Positions 26,057-38,585 of a stretch of DNA of 64,000 bases are shown here, piece after piece. Source of the DNA: Rattus norvegicus (lineage: Eukaryota > Chordata > Mammalia > Rodentia > Muridae); the NCBI RefSeq assembly GCF_036323735.1, contig NC_086040.1, positions 6,192,068 through 6,256,067 on the forward strand, given 5' to 3'. A program made the translations under genes and the position numbers. Under the pieces are notes generated by a model that searched no databases, was not told the DNA's origin, and saw only the letters and a program-made list of their open reading frames with translations. The number at the start of each line of letters is the position of its first letter. Position 1 is the stretch's first letter.

Positions 26057-26990
26057 CTTTTTCCTCTGAATTTCAGGCCAATTAGTAAACCCTAAAGGTC
26101 TGAAAGAATACCTGAGAGGCATTTGCAGACACGACAATACTTGTGACATCACGGAAGAAGCTAGGGCTCTTCAGTATACAAGAGATTTTTCACGGATGGC
26201 CTAATGATGATGTCAGTGAGAACTTCCATGGCCTACCTCTAAACAGATTTCCTTACATTAACCAGTTTTGAGGGTGCCATTTCCAGGTATGCATCCTGTG
26301 ACACAGTGGAAACCTTTGAGTTCTACATGTTTCTAAACTAGAGACTTCTGAATGGAGAAAATTAGTCAGGGGCCTGGCAAGGATAGAAATGATTTACGCA
26401 CTTGGAGTGGAGAAGATTATTCTGGATAATATTTTTATTCCCAGGTCAATTTTCTTGGTTTTCTTAATTTTTAAATGCCATTATTTTCCCTACAGACCTT
26501 TAGTTGAATGAATATTGTTTTTCACTTTCTTATTGTACATTCCTTGATAGGGTACTTTAAAAATATCTGTACACTGAGTATTACAGTGTAAATATTCTGT
26601 ACCTACTTCAAATATAAACTCCCAAATCCTTATGTTATCCAAAGATTAGCAGACATCAATTAAGCAAAAACCACATGGTGTATACAATTCGGTTTTCTAG
26701 TCACATTTGATATCTGTACTACACTATCTAGCTTCCTATGTTCCCGTGGACAGAATTGAAGATTAAAGATGTTTTACCATGATTCTTTCCTAAGGCCAAA
26801 TATAAGAAACCGGAGGATGGGCAGGGCAAAAAAGACTCGAGGAACAGTGAAACCTCAACCTCAATACCTTCATAAGTACAGGAGGGAATCTATTTGATAT
26901 TGTCATTTGTAAATTATACATTCTTGACCTAGTTGCTCAGAATCCATGTAAACATTCTACCTAACATAATAGGTGTAGTAAGCACCAAAA

Positions 26991-26992
<2 letters not shown>

Positions 26993-27058
<66 letters not shown>

Positions 27059-27065
27059 ATATGTA
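26993..27065 (+). repeat. (TA)n-(TG)n microsatellite
   Basis: TA to about 27041, then TG and TA. Confidence 0.95.
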
Positions 27066-27868
27066 TATTTTCACACACCAAACTGGATAAGATTGGTGAA
27101 GCTAAGAAGTGTATTCTGCCAGGAAACAGATATAGATATTTCCTAAGAGACAAAGCTAGAGCATGTCAAATTAAAAAGTGAATGCTAGTGGCAAACCAGT
27201 AAACTGGAAATGGACTTCCTGTTCGTAGAATCTGAGAAAGGATAACAAGAGCTGAAAAGGCTTTCAACCCATAAGAACAACAATGCCAATGAACCAGAGC
27301 TTTCTGGTAGGAGACCAATATTCAAAGACAGAAAGTGGAAATACCTATGGCTCCAACTGCATATGTAGTACAGGACGGCCTTTTTGGACACCAATGGAAG
27401 GAGAAGCCCTTGGTTCTCCCTTGGTTTGATTCGCATTTAAAGGAAATGTGAAAAGGACAGTAAAATGGGGTGTTTATAGAAGAAGTGGAGAGGGACCTGT
27501 TAGGGATCTTATGGGAGCAAATTCTTAAAGGAAACAATATTTTAAATGTAAATATAGAACTATAAATTTTAAAAAAAGAAATAAAATTTGTAAAAAATAA
27601 AATATATAAGAAATAAAAGAAAAGAAAACTACCAGATAATCACAGCTATTGACTCAGAATATTGAATCAGGGAATATTGAATCAGGGAATGGTAGACAGA
27701 GAAATAATAGTTAAAAGACTGAGATGGTGATGTCTCAACTAGAAGCACTTCTCTCTCCCAGATATCATTGTCACACAGAAACTGCACTATAGATAAAAGC
27801 ATGGAGGAGTTTACTCAGAGTTGAGGATACAATACTTATCCTTCCCGTCTTTTTATGTCCTATTTCTA

Positions 27869-28243
27869 GTTGTCAAAAAGAATAAAGTCCATGCGCTCTC
27901 AGGAAAACAACTGTGCCCTTCCCCTCACTTGAATTTTGGAATGAAGAAATGAATGATATAAACTCTCTGACTTGCAGGAAGCATAAGGACGGTGAACTCC
28001 AGATGCTTCTGAGAGGCTCCCAGCTCCTGATTCCCATATGTGGAAGGCTCAGATCTGTGCTATCTGTCCAGCGATAGCACTCAAACCTACCAAGGACTCA
28101 ATGATCTTTCCCAAGGACAACATATTTCTTCAATTTTTAATACCAAGACAGAAGGGCAGCTTCCTTATTCCCATGTCTCATCTCTTCATCCTCTTTGTTC
28201 TTCTTCCCAAATGCCTCTTTACACTGAATTAGATGCCAATTAG
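27869..28243 (+). pseudogene. Exon-like block of unit 3
   Basis: Two overlapping open frames on + (28038-28232 and 28040-28243). The first carries MWKAQI near its start and ends with the hydrophobic PMSHLFILFVLLPKCLF stretch and TLN before the stop, as in units 1 and 5b. Confidence 0.4.
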
Positions 28244-29261
28244 TAAACCTTAGAGATACTGAAGGAATATCTGAGAGGCAGTTTCAGTCATTACAACACT
28301 TGTGACATCACAGAAGAAGCTAGTAATCTCTGGGTTACATGAGATTTTTCAGAGAGGGCTTAATGATGATGTCACTGAGACCTGCCACGTCCTACCAGCT
28401 AAATAGCTTTCCTTACATTGACCAGATTGGAGGATGCACTTTCCAGGTATTTCTCCTGTGACACAGTGGAAACCTTTACATACTCCATCTCTCTAAAGCT
28501 ACAGACTTTTCTTTGCTTCATTAATGGTTACATGCTTTGAATTGAAAAATGTAGTCAAGGGCTTGGAATGGGTAGAAAAGATCTTGTAACATGGAGTGGA
28601 GGAGATTCTTCTGGAAAATAGTTTAACTCTCAGGTACATTTCTTGAAATAGAGTTCAATTTTGTAGATTTTCTATGTTTCCCAAAGGTCAGTATTTTCCC
28701 TACAGACCTTAAATTGAATGAATATTGTACTTCACTTTCTTATTGTAAATTTCTTGATACAGGACATGATAAATCTTGCTGAATGAGTACTCAAAAATTG
28801 TTTTCCAATTCCATTTTCTGCAATGATTTTGGCAACAAATGTGGCCCAGCTATAGAGTGAATATAACAGTGTAAATATTGTGAACCTACTTGAAAAGATA
28901 AAGTTCCAAATCCTTATTTTAGGTAAAAATTGCCAGTCATCAGTAAACCAAAGGTCAACATGGACAATAGAATTCGGTTCTCTAGTCTCATTTGATATCA
29001 GTTCTGCACTATCTACCTCACTGTGTTCCCAGGGCCAGACATGAGGGTTTTGGGTGTTTTACCATGATTCTTTCTGGGGGAATAATACGATACAAGGAAG
29101 GGCAGGGAGAGGAATGGCTTGAGGTGCAGTAAAACCCCAACTTCCATATGTTCATAAGAACAGGAGGGAATCTTTGGCATTGTCATTTGTGGATTCTCCA
29201 TTCTTGACTTTGTTCACAGAAACTATGTGAAAATTTCACCTATCCTCATAGCTGTAGGAGC

Positions 29262-31560
29262 CACCCATGTGTGTATATGTATATATACATCACTCACCAA
29301 AACTATATAAGATTGATGAAGGTAAGAAGTGCATTCTGTCAGGAACAAGGATATAGATATTTCCTGAGATACACTGCTAGAGAATATCAAATACAGAAGT
29401 GAATGTGTCATTGTAAAAATATGAAAATAAAAAAGTAAAGTTGTCTTTTACCCTGCTAAGTCTGGCAGTGGAGTGTCTGAATTTCTCTCCTTGAAATTTT
29501 GGCAGAAACAGATTCCCACTCGTCAGCTACCCAATGTTTCGTGTCGACCCCACTTTCCTATACACAAACCGTCACATAAAGAACACACAACACAATAATC
29601 TTTGACCCAGTTTATTAGATATAATTGCCCACTTTAACACACAAAGCTGGGTACCATCCATTCCTTAGGAACATTAATAACGACATGTAAAACACAGAGC
29701 AGAATCTTAAATTCACCTACCATGGCTTCTCACTCTGTCATCTTCCTTTCTCTCTTTTTTCCTCTAGTCTACCCTTCTTCCTTCATACTTCTCTCCCACC
29801 CATTCTTCCTTCTCCTCCCATGATAACCCTCCTTCTATCCTGTTCCTGCCACTCACATATACTTTAAAATTCAATGGGGAGTTGGTACTGGTAATGTCAC
29901 CTGAGTTCTGAGTACAGGACTATGCAGCTGACCTTGGGGCAGTGGAATTAGCATCAAACACAGATAACTTCAGGGCAAACCACAACAAGAACTCTAGTGG
30001 CAAACCAGTGAACTGAAAAAGGGACTTCTTCTTGGTAGATTTTGAGAAAGGATTAGAAGACTTGAAGGTGCTTTCAACCCCATAAGTACAACAATGCCAA
30101 TGAAAGAGGGCTTTCTGGTAGTAGACCAATATTCAAAGACTGTACATGAATAGACCTATGGCTCCAATCCATATGTTGCAGAAGATGGCCTTGTTGGGTA
30201 ATAATGGAAGGAGAACACTTGGTCCTGCCTAGGTTTGACTCCCAGTTCAAGTGAATGTCTAGGGGCAGTAAGGGGTGTTATAGGAGAAGTGTAAGAGGAC
30301 TGGTAAGAGATCATATAGTCAGGAAAATGGGAAAGGAAGTAATATTTTAATGTAAATTTAGAAATTTCCAATTTAAAAAGCAATAAAATTTGTTAAAAAA
30401 TTTAAAAAAAAATGAAAGAAATAAAGGAAAAGAAATCTGCCAGCTAATCACACCTGTTGAATTTTAAGGGGTCACTATCAGTGAATAGTAGTCAGCGTAA
30501 TACTAGTGGAAAGACTGATATGATGAAGTCTCACCGAGAAGCACTTTTCCCTTCCAGATATCAGTGCCAGACACAAACTGGCAGTTGCAGTCAGGACAAC
30601 ACTTGTGACATCACAGAAGAAGCTAGGCCTCTCCAGGATACAGGAGATTTTTCAGGGAGGGGCAAATGATGATATCACTAGTAACTGCCATGGCCTACAT
30701 CTAAACAGCTTTCCTTACATTTACCAGATTCAAGGGTGATCCTTTCCAGGAGTGTCTCCTGTTACAGTGTGGAAACCTTTATTTACTAATTCTCTCTACA
30801 GCAAGAGACTTCATTTGCTTCATTATTGGATACATGCACTGAATGGAGAAAGTTAGTCAGGGGCTTGGCATGGGTAGAAATGAACTAGGAACATGGAATG
30901 GAGGAGATTCTTCTGGATAATAATTTTATTCAATGGACCATTCCTGTTGCATATGATTCAATTTCTTAGGTTTTCTCTGTTTCCCAAAGGCTAGTGTTTT
31001 CACTACATACCTTTAATTGAGTGAGTATTTTATTACATTTTCTTATTGTACATTCCTTTAAATGGGAGTTTATATATATTCCTGAATATGTATTCAAAAA
31101 TTCTATTTTCCTATTCAAGTTTTTGCAATAATTTTGGCAACAAAGGGGGTCAGCTATAGAGTGAATATAACAGTGTAGTTATTGTGTACTTCCTCCAAAT
31201 GATAAACTCTCAAATCCTTATTTTATCCAACAATTACCAGACATCAGTAAAGCAAAGAAAAAAATTGATTACAGAGTGTGATTCTGTAGTCCCATTAGAT
31301 ATCAGTTCTCTAAAATCTACCTTCATGTGTTCCCATGGCCAGACTTGAGGGTTTTAGATGTTTTACCATAATTCGTTCTTCAGTTCAAACATTAGATATA
31401 GGAGTAGGGTCAGGGAGAGGAATGGCTTGACGTCCATGGAAACTTCAACATCAACAGTTTCATCAGAAAAGGAGGAAGTCTATCTGGCACTGTCATTTGT
31501 GAATTCTAAATGCTTGACCTAGTTGCTCAGAATCCATGTTAAAATTCCACTCCAAATTGT
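29262..31560 (+). repeat. Array unit 4 (with an insertion and a deletion)
   Basis: The microsatellite is only a short tgtgtatatgtatatatac at 29272. The L1 3'UTR is interrupted at about 29412 by about 570 bases of other sequence and resumes at 29985. The exon-like block is absent: at about 30580 the sequence passes from acacaaactg directly to the ggcagttgcagtcagg segment of part (e). Confidence 0.85.
29412..29985. mobile_element. Insertion inside unit 4, probably LTR-like, unassigned
   Basis: Sequence absent from all other units and found nowhere else in the window, with pyrimidine-rich middle part (29740-29840). It separates an agtgaatg segment from a ctagtggcaaacc segment that are adjacent in other units. 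No clear target-site duplication or family recognised. Confidence 0.5.
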
Positions 31561-31579
31561 AGTAGCCACCAAATGTCTG

Positions 31580-31643
31580 TATATATAATATATCATAAAT
31601 ATATATATATATATAACATAAATTATATATATATATATATAAC

Positions 31644-31692
<49 letters not shown>
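31580..31692 (+). repeat. Interrupted (TA)n microsatellite
   Basis: Three TA tracts separated by short aacataaat and aacaaaat interruptions. Confidence 0.95.
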
Positions 31693-31694
<2 letters not shown>

Positions 31695-31870
31695 ACCAAA
31701 CTAGGTATGTTTGATGAAGCTCAGAAGTGCATCCTGCCAAGAACATTATATAGATCTTCCCTGAGAGACACAGCTAGAGCATGTCAAATACAGAAGTGAG
31801 TGATATTGGCAAACCAGTGACCTTTAAATACACCCCTTCTTGGTAGATTTTGAGAAAGGTTTACAAGAGC

Positions 31871-32705
31871 TGTGTAAGTGAGGGGTCTGAGGGTACCTGG
31901 AAGAGAATTGGGGACAAGCAACACAAAGAAGGATGCCAAGGCAAAAATCTGAACCATGTGTCAATTTTATTTTTCTCCATGGTTGAATTTATACCATAAC
32001 TGGGGTAACAGAGGGAGGGGGAAAGGAAAAAAACATTTATGGAGGTAAAGGACACAATATTTGGGTGGAAAGGGAATTGGCCGATGTTGAGAGGATATCA
32101 GAAAGTTCACAGATTTATCATATTATTAGTCCTCAGGACAACTTTATCACATTATTATTTTTGTTGACCACCAAATTTGTAATAGTCTCCTGCTCCTGGC
32201 TGGAGATTTTCCATGAACCCAGTTATACTTAATTCTAACCATAATAATAACATCAACAACGTAGGGCTTCAATGGCATCACTCCCGACATTTCCCCCTTA
32301 CTTATAGTCAAATGAATAGGTATCAAATGGCCTGCTTGTCCTGGAATGAACCCCTCGAGAACTTTGTCTTTCTTAGGTTGGAGTGATATTTGTCACATGG
32401 CCAAGAGAATCTTTTAGTAAGGGTCCTTCATGGAATAAGGCAGCAAGCAATGGTACTTCCCCACCCCATGTCTTTGGCCCTTTATTCGTGAATATATCAC
32501 TCCCTTTTCCGTCATTGACTGTCCAGTGTAACAAACAGGGTTGACACTTTCTTGATTTTTCCACAAAGGCATCAGGAGGGTACGCAGAAAAGAATGTTGG
32601 CCTTATTTGACTGAAGGACAAAAATATCCTTACCTGGGCTGGGAGGAGATGTGTAGGTGAGCTTGTCCCTCATCAAAGCCTTTTCCATAGCTAGCCTATG
32701 ATAAT
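31871..32705 (-). mobile_element. ERV 3' end (LTR and adjacent internal part), antisense, inserted in the array
   Basis: Read on -, a polypurine-like aagggggaaa (about 32290-32300) precedes an LTR that starts TGTCGGGAGTGATGCC at 32289 and ends ...CTTACACA at 31871 (419 bases), with TG...CA ends and an aataaa signal near 31960. Upstream internal sequence (32290-32705) holds an 82-residue frame (32373-32621) without an assignable domain. The 5' part of the provirus is missing. This LTR is unlike the one at 2824. Confidence 0.7.
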
Positions 32706-32839
32706 ATACCTGAATGGAAAACTGCCAGCTAATCATATCTATCAACTCAGAAATCTAAAGGTCATTGTCAGAGAATGAAAGTCAGAGCAGTACAAGAGAA
32801 TATATATGCACCACAAAAGAAGATAAGATTGATGAAGCT

Positions 32840-32922
32840 GGGGTTGGGGATTTAGCTCAGTGGTAGAGCGCTTGCCTACCAAGCCCAAGGCCCTGGGTTC
32901 GGTCCCCAGCTCCAAAAAAAAG
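32840..32922 (+). mobile_element. ID SINE 2
   Basis: gggttggggatttagctcag start, B box in gggttcggtcccc and short A-tail. A perfect 15-bp target-site duplication aagattgatgaagct flanks it at 32825-32839 and 32923-32937. The duplicated target is L1 3'UTR sequence of the unit, and no other unit has the insertion, so it happened after amplification. Confidence 0.97.
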
Positions 32923-33660
32923 AAGATTGATGAAGCTATGTAGTAGTGCATGCTGCTAGGAACAATATATAGATTTTTTTCCTGAAACACACAGCCAGAT
33001 CATGTCAAGTACAGAAGTGAATGCTAGTGGCAAACCAGTGAACTGAAAATGGACCTATTTTAGTAAATTTTGAGAAAGGATTACATGAGCTGATGGTGCA
33101 TTCAAGACCATAAGAACAACACTCTCAATGAACCAGAGGGTTTTGGTACTAAAACAATAATCAAAGAGTGTTCGTGGATAGACCTATGGCTCCAAATGCA
33201 TAGCCTCGTTGGGCACCAATGGAAGGAGAAGACCTTGGTCCTGCCTAGGTTTGATTGATAGTTCAAGGGAATGTCAAGGAACAGTAAGGGGGATTAGAGA
33301 AGAAGGGGAGGGGGAACAATTAGGGATCTTTTGGACAAAAAGTGTGAAAGGAAATAACATTTGAAATGTAAATATAGAAATATCCAATTAAAAAAGCAAT
33401 AAATTTTGTTAAAAATTAAAAGAAAAATTAAATAAATAAAAGAAATGAGAATTTCCAGCTAATCACATCTATGGACTCAGAAATCTAAAGAATCACTGTT
33501 AGGGAATGGTAGTCAGTGGATTAGTAGTCGAAAGATTGAGATGATGAAGTCTCTCTCCCAGATATCGGTGTCACACACAAACTGCACTATAGGTATCCAA
33601 AGCATGGAGGAGTTTACTCTGAGTTGAGGATACAATACTTGTCTTTCTCTTCTTCATTAG

Positions 33661-34039
33661 GAGGTTTTTCTTCTGGACTAAAAGAGTAAAAGCCATGAGC
33701 TGTCAGGAAAACAAATGTGCCAAGATGAAAATCTGTCTTTTTTGAATAAAGAAAGTAATGATATAAACTCTCTGACTTCTCGGAACCATAAAAAGCAGGG
33801 AAGTCCAGATGCTTCTGAGAGGCTCCAATCTCCTTATTCCCATATGTAGAAGGCTCAGGTCTAGGCTATCTCTTCAGCGATTACACTCAACCCCTACAAA
33901 GGACTCACTGAGCTTTCCCATTGACCACATATTTCTTCCTTTTTTAATACCAAGACAGAAGGCAAGGTTCCTTCTTCCCATGTCTGATCTCTTCATCCTC
34001 TTTGTTATCCCTCCCAAATGGTTGTTTACTCTGAATTAG
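33661..34039 (+). pseudogene. Exon-like block of unit 5b
   Basis: Open frame 33809-34039 (76 residues) with basic N-terminal half and hydrophobic C-terminal half (DHIFLPFLIP, then MSDLFILFVIPPKWLF), ending TLN-stop. The longest intact frame of this block in the array along with that of unit 2. No family recognised. Confidence 0.4.
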
Positions 34040-35079
34040 AGGCCAATATGCAAATCGTAGAGGTAAGGAAAGAATATCTGAGAGGCAGTTGTTGTCACGA
34101 CAACACTTGTGACATCATTGAAAAAGAAAAAGCTATTCAGGATACAAGAGATTTTTCAGGGAGGGCCTAATGCTGATGTAACTGAAAGCTGCCATGGCCT
34201 ACCTGCTGAACAGTGTTCCTTACGAGAACCAGATTCAAGGATGCACTTTTCAGGAGTGACTCCTGATACACAGTGGAAACCTTCATTTACTACATCTATC
34301 TAAAGCTAGAGACTTCTCTTTGCTTCATTACTGGTTACATGCTCTCAATGGAGAAAGTTAGTCAGGGGCTTGGCATGGGTAGAAATGTTTTAGGAGCATG
34401 GAGTGGAGGAGATTCTTCTAGATAATATTTTTATTCCCAGTTTCATTACTGTGACATACAGTACAAATTTCTAGGTTTTCTCTGTTTCCCAAAGGCCACT
34501 ATTTTCCATACAGACCTTTAATTGAATGAATATTGTGTTCACTTTCTTATTGTACATTCCTTGATAGGGGACTTTATAAATATTCCTCAAAGTATACTCA
34601 AAAATTATGTTTTCCAACTCCATTTTCTGCAATGATTTTGGCAAAAAGGCAGCCCAGCTCTAGAGTGAGTTTAACAGTGCAACCATTGTGTACCTACTTA
34701 AAATGATAATCTCCCAAATCATATTTTATCCAAATATTACCAGCCATCAATACAGCAAAGGACCATATGGACTATAGAATTCAATTCTCTAGACCCATTT
34801 GATATCAGTACTACAATAGCAACCTTAATGTGTTCCTGTGCAAAACTTGAGGGTTGGATGTTTTACCATGATTCTTTCTTAAGACCAAACATAAGATAAT
34901 GGAGGATTAGCAGGGAGAAGAATGCATTGAGGACCAGAGAAACCTCATCTTCAATAGGTTCAAAAGAACAGGAGGGAGTCTATTTGACATTGTCATTTGT
35001 GGATTCTACATTCTTGACCTAGTTGTGTAGAATCCATCTTAAAATTCCACATAGCGTCATATCTGTAGGAGGCAACAAA

Positions 35080-35080
35080 T

Positions 35081-35114
<34 letters not shown>

Positions 35115-35202
35115 ATATCAGCTACAATATACAATAAAATATATATATATATATATAAGCTACCAAATATATAATATATAATATATATATATATATATAT
35201 AA
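35080..35202 (+). repeat. Interrupted (TA)n microsatellite with an internal duplication
   Basis: TA tracts separated by a repeated segment: ataagctaccaaa occurs at about 35154-35168 and again at about 35199-35213. Confidence 0.9.
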
Positions 35203-35973
35203 GCTACCAAAACTAGATAAGATAGATGAAGCTAAGAAGTGTATTCTGCCAGGAACCGAATATAAATATTTCCTGAGAGACACAGCTCGAGCATGTCAAA
35301 TAAAAAAGTGAATGCTAGTGTCAAAGCAGTGAACTGAAAATGGACTCTTGTTGGTAGATTTTGAGTAAGGATTACAAGGGTTGAAGTGGCTTTTAACCCC
35401 ATAAGATCAATAACGCCAATGAACCACAGCTTTCTGGTAGTAAACCAATATTTGAAGACCATACATGGGGAGTTCTAGCCCTCAATTGCATCTGAAGCAG
35501 AGGATGACCTGTTTGGGCACCAATGGAAGGAGAAGCCCTTGTTAATCCCTAGATTTGACTCCTAGTTAAAGGGAATGTGAAGGCACAGTAAGGGGGCTAT
35601 AGAAGTAGGAGAGGGGATTGGTTAGGGATCTTATGGGCAAGAAATAGGAAAAAGAAGTAATATTTAAAATGTAAATATAGAAATATCCAATTAAAAGAGC
35701 AATATAATTTGCTACAAATTTAAAAAAAATAAGAAATAAGGGGAAAGAAATCTGCCAGCTAATCACAACTATTGACTCAGAAATCTAAAGGGTCATTGTC
35801 ATGGAATGGTGGAGTAATACTAGTGGAAAGACTGAGATGATGAAGTCTCAAGTAGAAGCACTTCTCTCTCCAAGATATCAGTGTCAGACACAAACTTCAC
35901 TATTTGAATCCAAAGCATGGAGTAGTTTATTCTGTACTCAGGACACAATACTTTTCTTTCCCTTCTTCCTAAG

Positions 35974-36345
35974 GAACTTTTGCTCTGCCCAAAAAGAATA
36001 AACGCCATGAACTCTCAGAAAAACAACTTTGTCCTTTCCAACACTTGGATTTTGAGATATGGAAAATAATGACATAAGCTCTCTGACTTCCAAGAAAAAT
36101 AACAAGCAGGTTAGTCCAGATGGTTCTGAGAAGCTCCCTTCTCCTGATCCTCATATGTGGAATGCTCAGATCAAGGCTATCACTTCAGTGATCCCACTCA
36201 ACGCCTACCCATGTCTCACTGAGCTTTCCCATTCACCACCGCTTTCTTCCTTCTTTATACAAGACAGAAGGCCAGCTACCTTCACCCATCTCTGATCTCT
36301 TCATTCTCTTTTTTCTCCCTCTCAAATGGCTGTTTACTCTGCATT
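35974..36345 (+). pseudogene. Exon-like block of unit 6
   Basis: Open frame 36059-36295 (78 residues) carries SPDGSEKLPSPDPHMWNAQI, the counterpart of SPDATEQLPDSHMW in unit 1, so this frame is kept in more than one unit over that part. The C-terminal hydrophobic end is out of frame here. Confidence 0.4.
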
Positions 36346-37386
36346 AGAGGCCAATTAGTAAACCCTAGAGGTACTGAAGGAATATATGAGAGACAGTTGC
36401 AGCCACAACACTTGTGACATCACATAAGAGGCTAAAGCTCTCCAGGATACAAGAGATTTTTCAGGGAGGGCGTAATGATGATGTCACTGAGAACTGACAT
36501 ACCCTACCTGCTGAACAGATTTCCTTACATTGACCAAATTTAGAGGCGCCCTTTCCAGGATAGTCTCCTGTGACACAGTGGAAACCTTTACATGCTTCAT
36601 CTCTCTCAAGATAGAGACTTCTCTCTGCTTCATTAGTGATTGCATGCTCTGAATGGAGAAAGTTCTGCAGGGGCTTGGTATGGGTAGAAAAGATCTAGGA
36701 ACAAGAAGTGAAGGAGATTCTTCTGGCGATTAATTTTATTCCCAGTTCCAATCCTGTGACATACAGTTCAATTCCCTAGGTTTCCTCAGTTTTCCATGTG
36801 CCAGTATTTTCCCTACAGACCTTTAATTGAGTGAACATTGTTTTACATTTTCTGATTGTACATCCATTGACAGGGGACATTATATATATTCCTGCGGGTG
36901 TACACAAAAATTATATTTTTCGAATTCCATTTTTGCAATGAAATCGGCAAAAACTTGGCCCAGTTAGAGAGTGAATAAACAGTGGAAATATTATGTACAT
37001 ACTTCAAATGATCAACTCCCAAATCCGTATTTTATACAAAAATTACCAGAGAGCAATAAAGCAAAGTACCACATGGACTATACAATACTCTTCTCTAGTC
37101 ACATTTGATATCTGTACTACACTATCTACCTTCCTGTATTCCCACTGCCAGACTTGAAGGGTTTAAATGTTTTACCATGACTCTTCCTTAAGCCCAAATA
37201 TAAGAAACGGGAGGATGGGCAGGGTGAAGAAAGCTTGAGGAACAGTGAAACCTCAACTTCAGTACCTTCACAAGTACAGGAGGGAGTCTATTTATCATTG
37301 TCATTGGTAAATTCTAAATTCTTGACCTAGTAGCACAGAATCCCTGTTAACATTCTACCTAACCAAATAGCTGTAGGAGGCACCAA

Positions 37387-37387
<1 letters not shown>

Positions 37388-37432
<45 letters not shown>
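37388..37432 (+). repeat. (TG)n microsatellite
   Basis: About 22 TG dinucleotides at the place where other units have TA. Confidence 0.95.
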
Positions 37433-37433
<1 letters not shown>

Positions 37434-37924
37434 CATAAGATTGATGAAGGTAAGAACTGGATTCTGCCAGAAAACGGATATAGATATATTTTGAGCGACA
37501 CAGCTAGAGCATGTCAAATACAAAAGAGAATGCTAGTGGCAAACCATTGAACTGAAAATGGACCTCTTGTTGGTAGGTTTTGAGAAAGGCTCACAAGAGC
37601 TGAAGGGGCTTTCAACCCCATAAGAAAAACAATGCTAATGATCAAAGCTTTCTGGTATGAGACCAATATTGAAAGATTGAACGTGAACCTATGTCTCCAA
37701 CTGTATATGTAGCAGAGGGTGGCCTTGATGGGCACCAATGGAAGAAGAATCCTTGGTCCTCCCTTGGATTGACTCACAGTTAAATAGAATTTGAAGGAAC
37801 AGTAAGTGGGGTTATAGAAGTGGAGAGGGACCTGTTAGGAATTTTGTGGGAGGAAACACTTAAAGGAAATAATGTTATAAATGTAAATATAGAAATATAC
37901 ATTTAAAAAAACAAATAAAATTTG

Positions 37925-37926
<2 letters not shown>

Positions 37927-37967
<41 letters not shown>
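37927..37967 (+). repeat. (TA)n microsatellite
   Basis: About 20 TA dinucleotides at the A-rich end of the unit 7 L1. Confidence 0.95.
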
Positions 37968-37971
<4 letters not shown>

Positions 37972-38218
37972 GAAAAGAGAAGAAAACTGTCAGATAATCA
38001 GAACTATTGACACAGAAATCTAATGGATCACTGTCAAGGAATGATAGTCATAGAAATTATATTGGAAAAACTGAGATGATGAAATCTCAAGTAGAAGCAC
38101 TTTTCTCTCCCAGGTATCAGTGTCAGACACAAACTGATAGGGGTCCAAATCCTGGAGGAATTTACTCTGAGCTGAGGACACAGTACTCCTCCATCCCTTC
38201 TTCCTTAGGACCTTTTTC

Positions 38219-38585
38219 TTATTGACAAAAAGAATAAAGGCCATGAACTCTCAGGAAAACAACAGTGCCCTTCCCAACACTTGGCATTTGGAATGAAGAA
38301 ACTGATTATAAACTCTCTGACTTCCAGGAACCATATCAACTAGGGAAGTCCAGATGCTTCTGAGAGGCTCCCATCTCATGATTCCCATATGTAGAAGGCT
38401 CAGATCAAGGCTATCTCTTCAGGGAACCCACTAAACACCTACTCAGGATTCACTGAATTCTCCAATGGACAACGTATTTCTTCTTTTTTATAACAAGACA
38501 GAAGAACAGCTTCCTTCTCCCCATCTCTGATATCTTCATCCTATTTGTTCTCCCTCCCAAATGGCTGTTTACTATGAATTAGAGG
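38219..38585 (+). pseudogene. Exon-like block of unit 7
   Basis: Pyrimidine tract and AG are intact. The ATG at 38243 has an open frame of 17 codons before a TGA. Later parts match the block in units 1 and 5b with several frameshifts. Confidence 0.35.

Larger units (their letters stand above)
24790..26975 (+). repeat. Array unit 2 (full length)
   Basis: Microsatellite 24824-24921 (TA then TG), L1 3'UTR to about 25470, then the unit-specific part. AG at 25697-25698, ATG at 25733. CRE-like pair at about 26139 and 26206, the second changed to gatgtcag. Confidence 0.9.
26975..29262 (+). repeat. Array unit 3 (full length)
   Basis: Microsatellite 26993-27065, L1 3'UTR to about 27630, a short gaatattgaatcagg duplication at 27655-27690, then the unit-specific part. 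The AG of the acceptor-like site is lost (ttatgtcc), with another AG 11 bases later at about 27868. ATG at 27891. Confidence 0.9.
31560..32800 (+). repeat. Array unit 5a (truncated, carries an ERV insertion)
   Basis: Microsatellite 31580-31692, L1 3'UTR start to about 31870, then retroviral sequence to about 32705, then part (c) for about 80 bases. At about 32800 it passes to the L1 part of the next unit. About 330 bases of the L1 3'UTR are missing at the ERV site. Confidence 0.8.
32800..35060 (+). repeat. Array unit 5b (full length, carries an ID element)
   Basis: L1 3'UTR from about 32800 (no microsatellite left) to about 33440, interrupted by ID element 2. AG at 33659-33660, ATG at 33695. 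The CRE-like pair is degenerate here (gacatcattg and gatgtaactg). Confidence 0.9.
35060..37370 (+). repeat. Array unit 6 (full length)
   Basis: Microsatellite 35080-35202, L1 3'UTR to about 35740, AG at 35972-35973, ATG at 36007. The CRE-like pair is present as tgacatcaca (about 36415) and gatgtcactg (about 36480). Confidence 0.9.
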
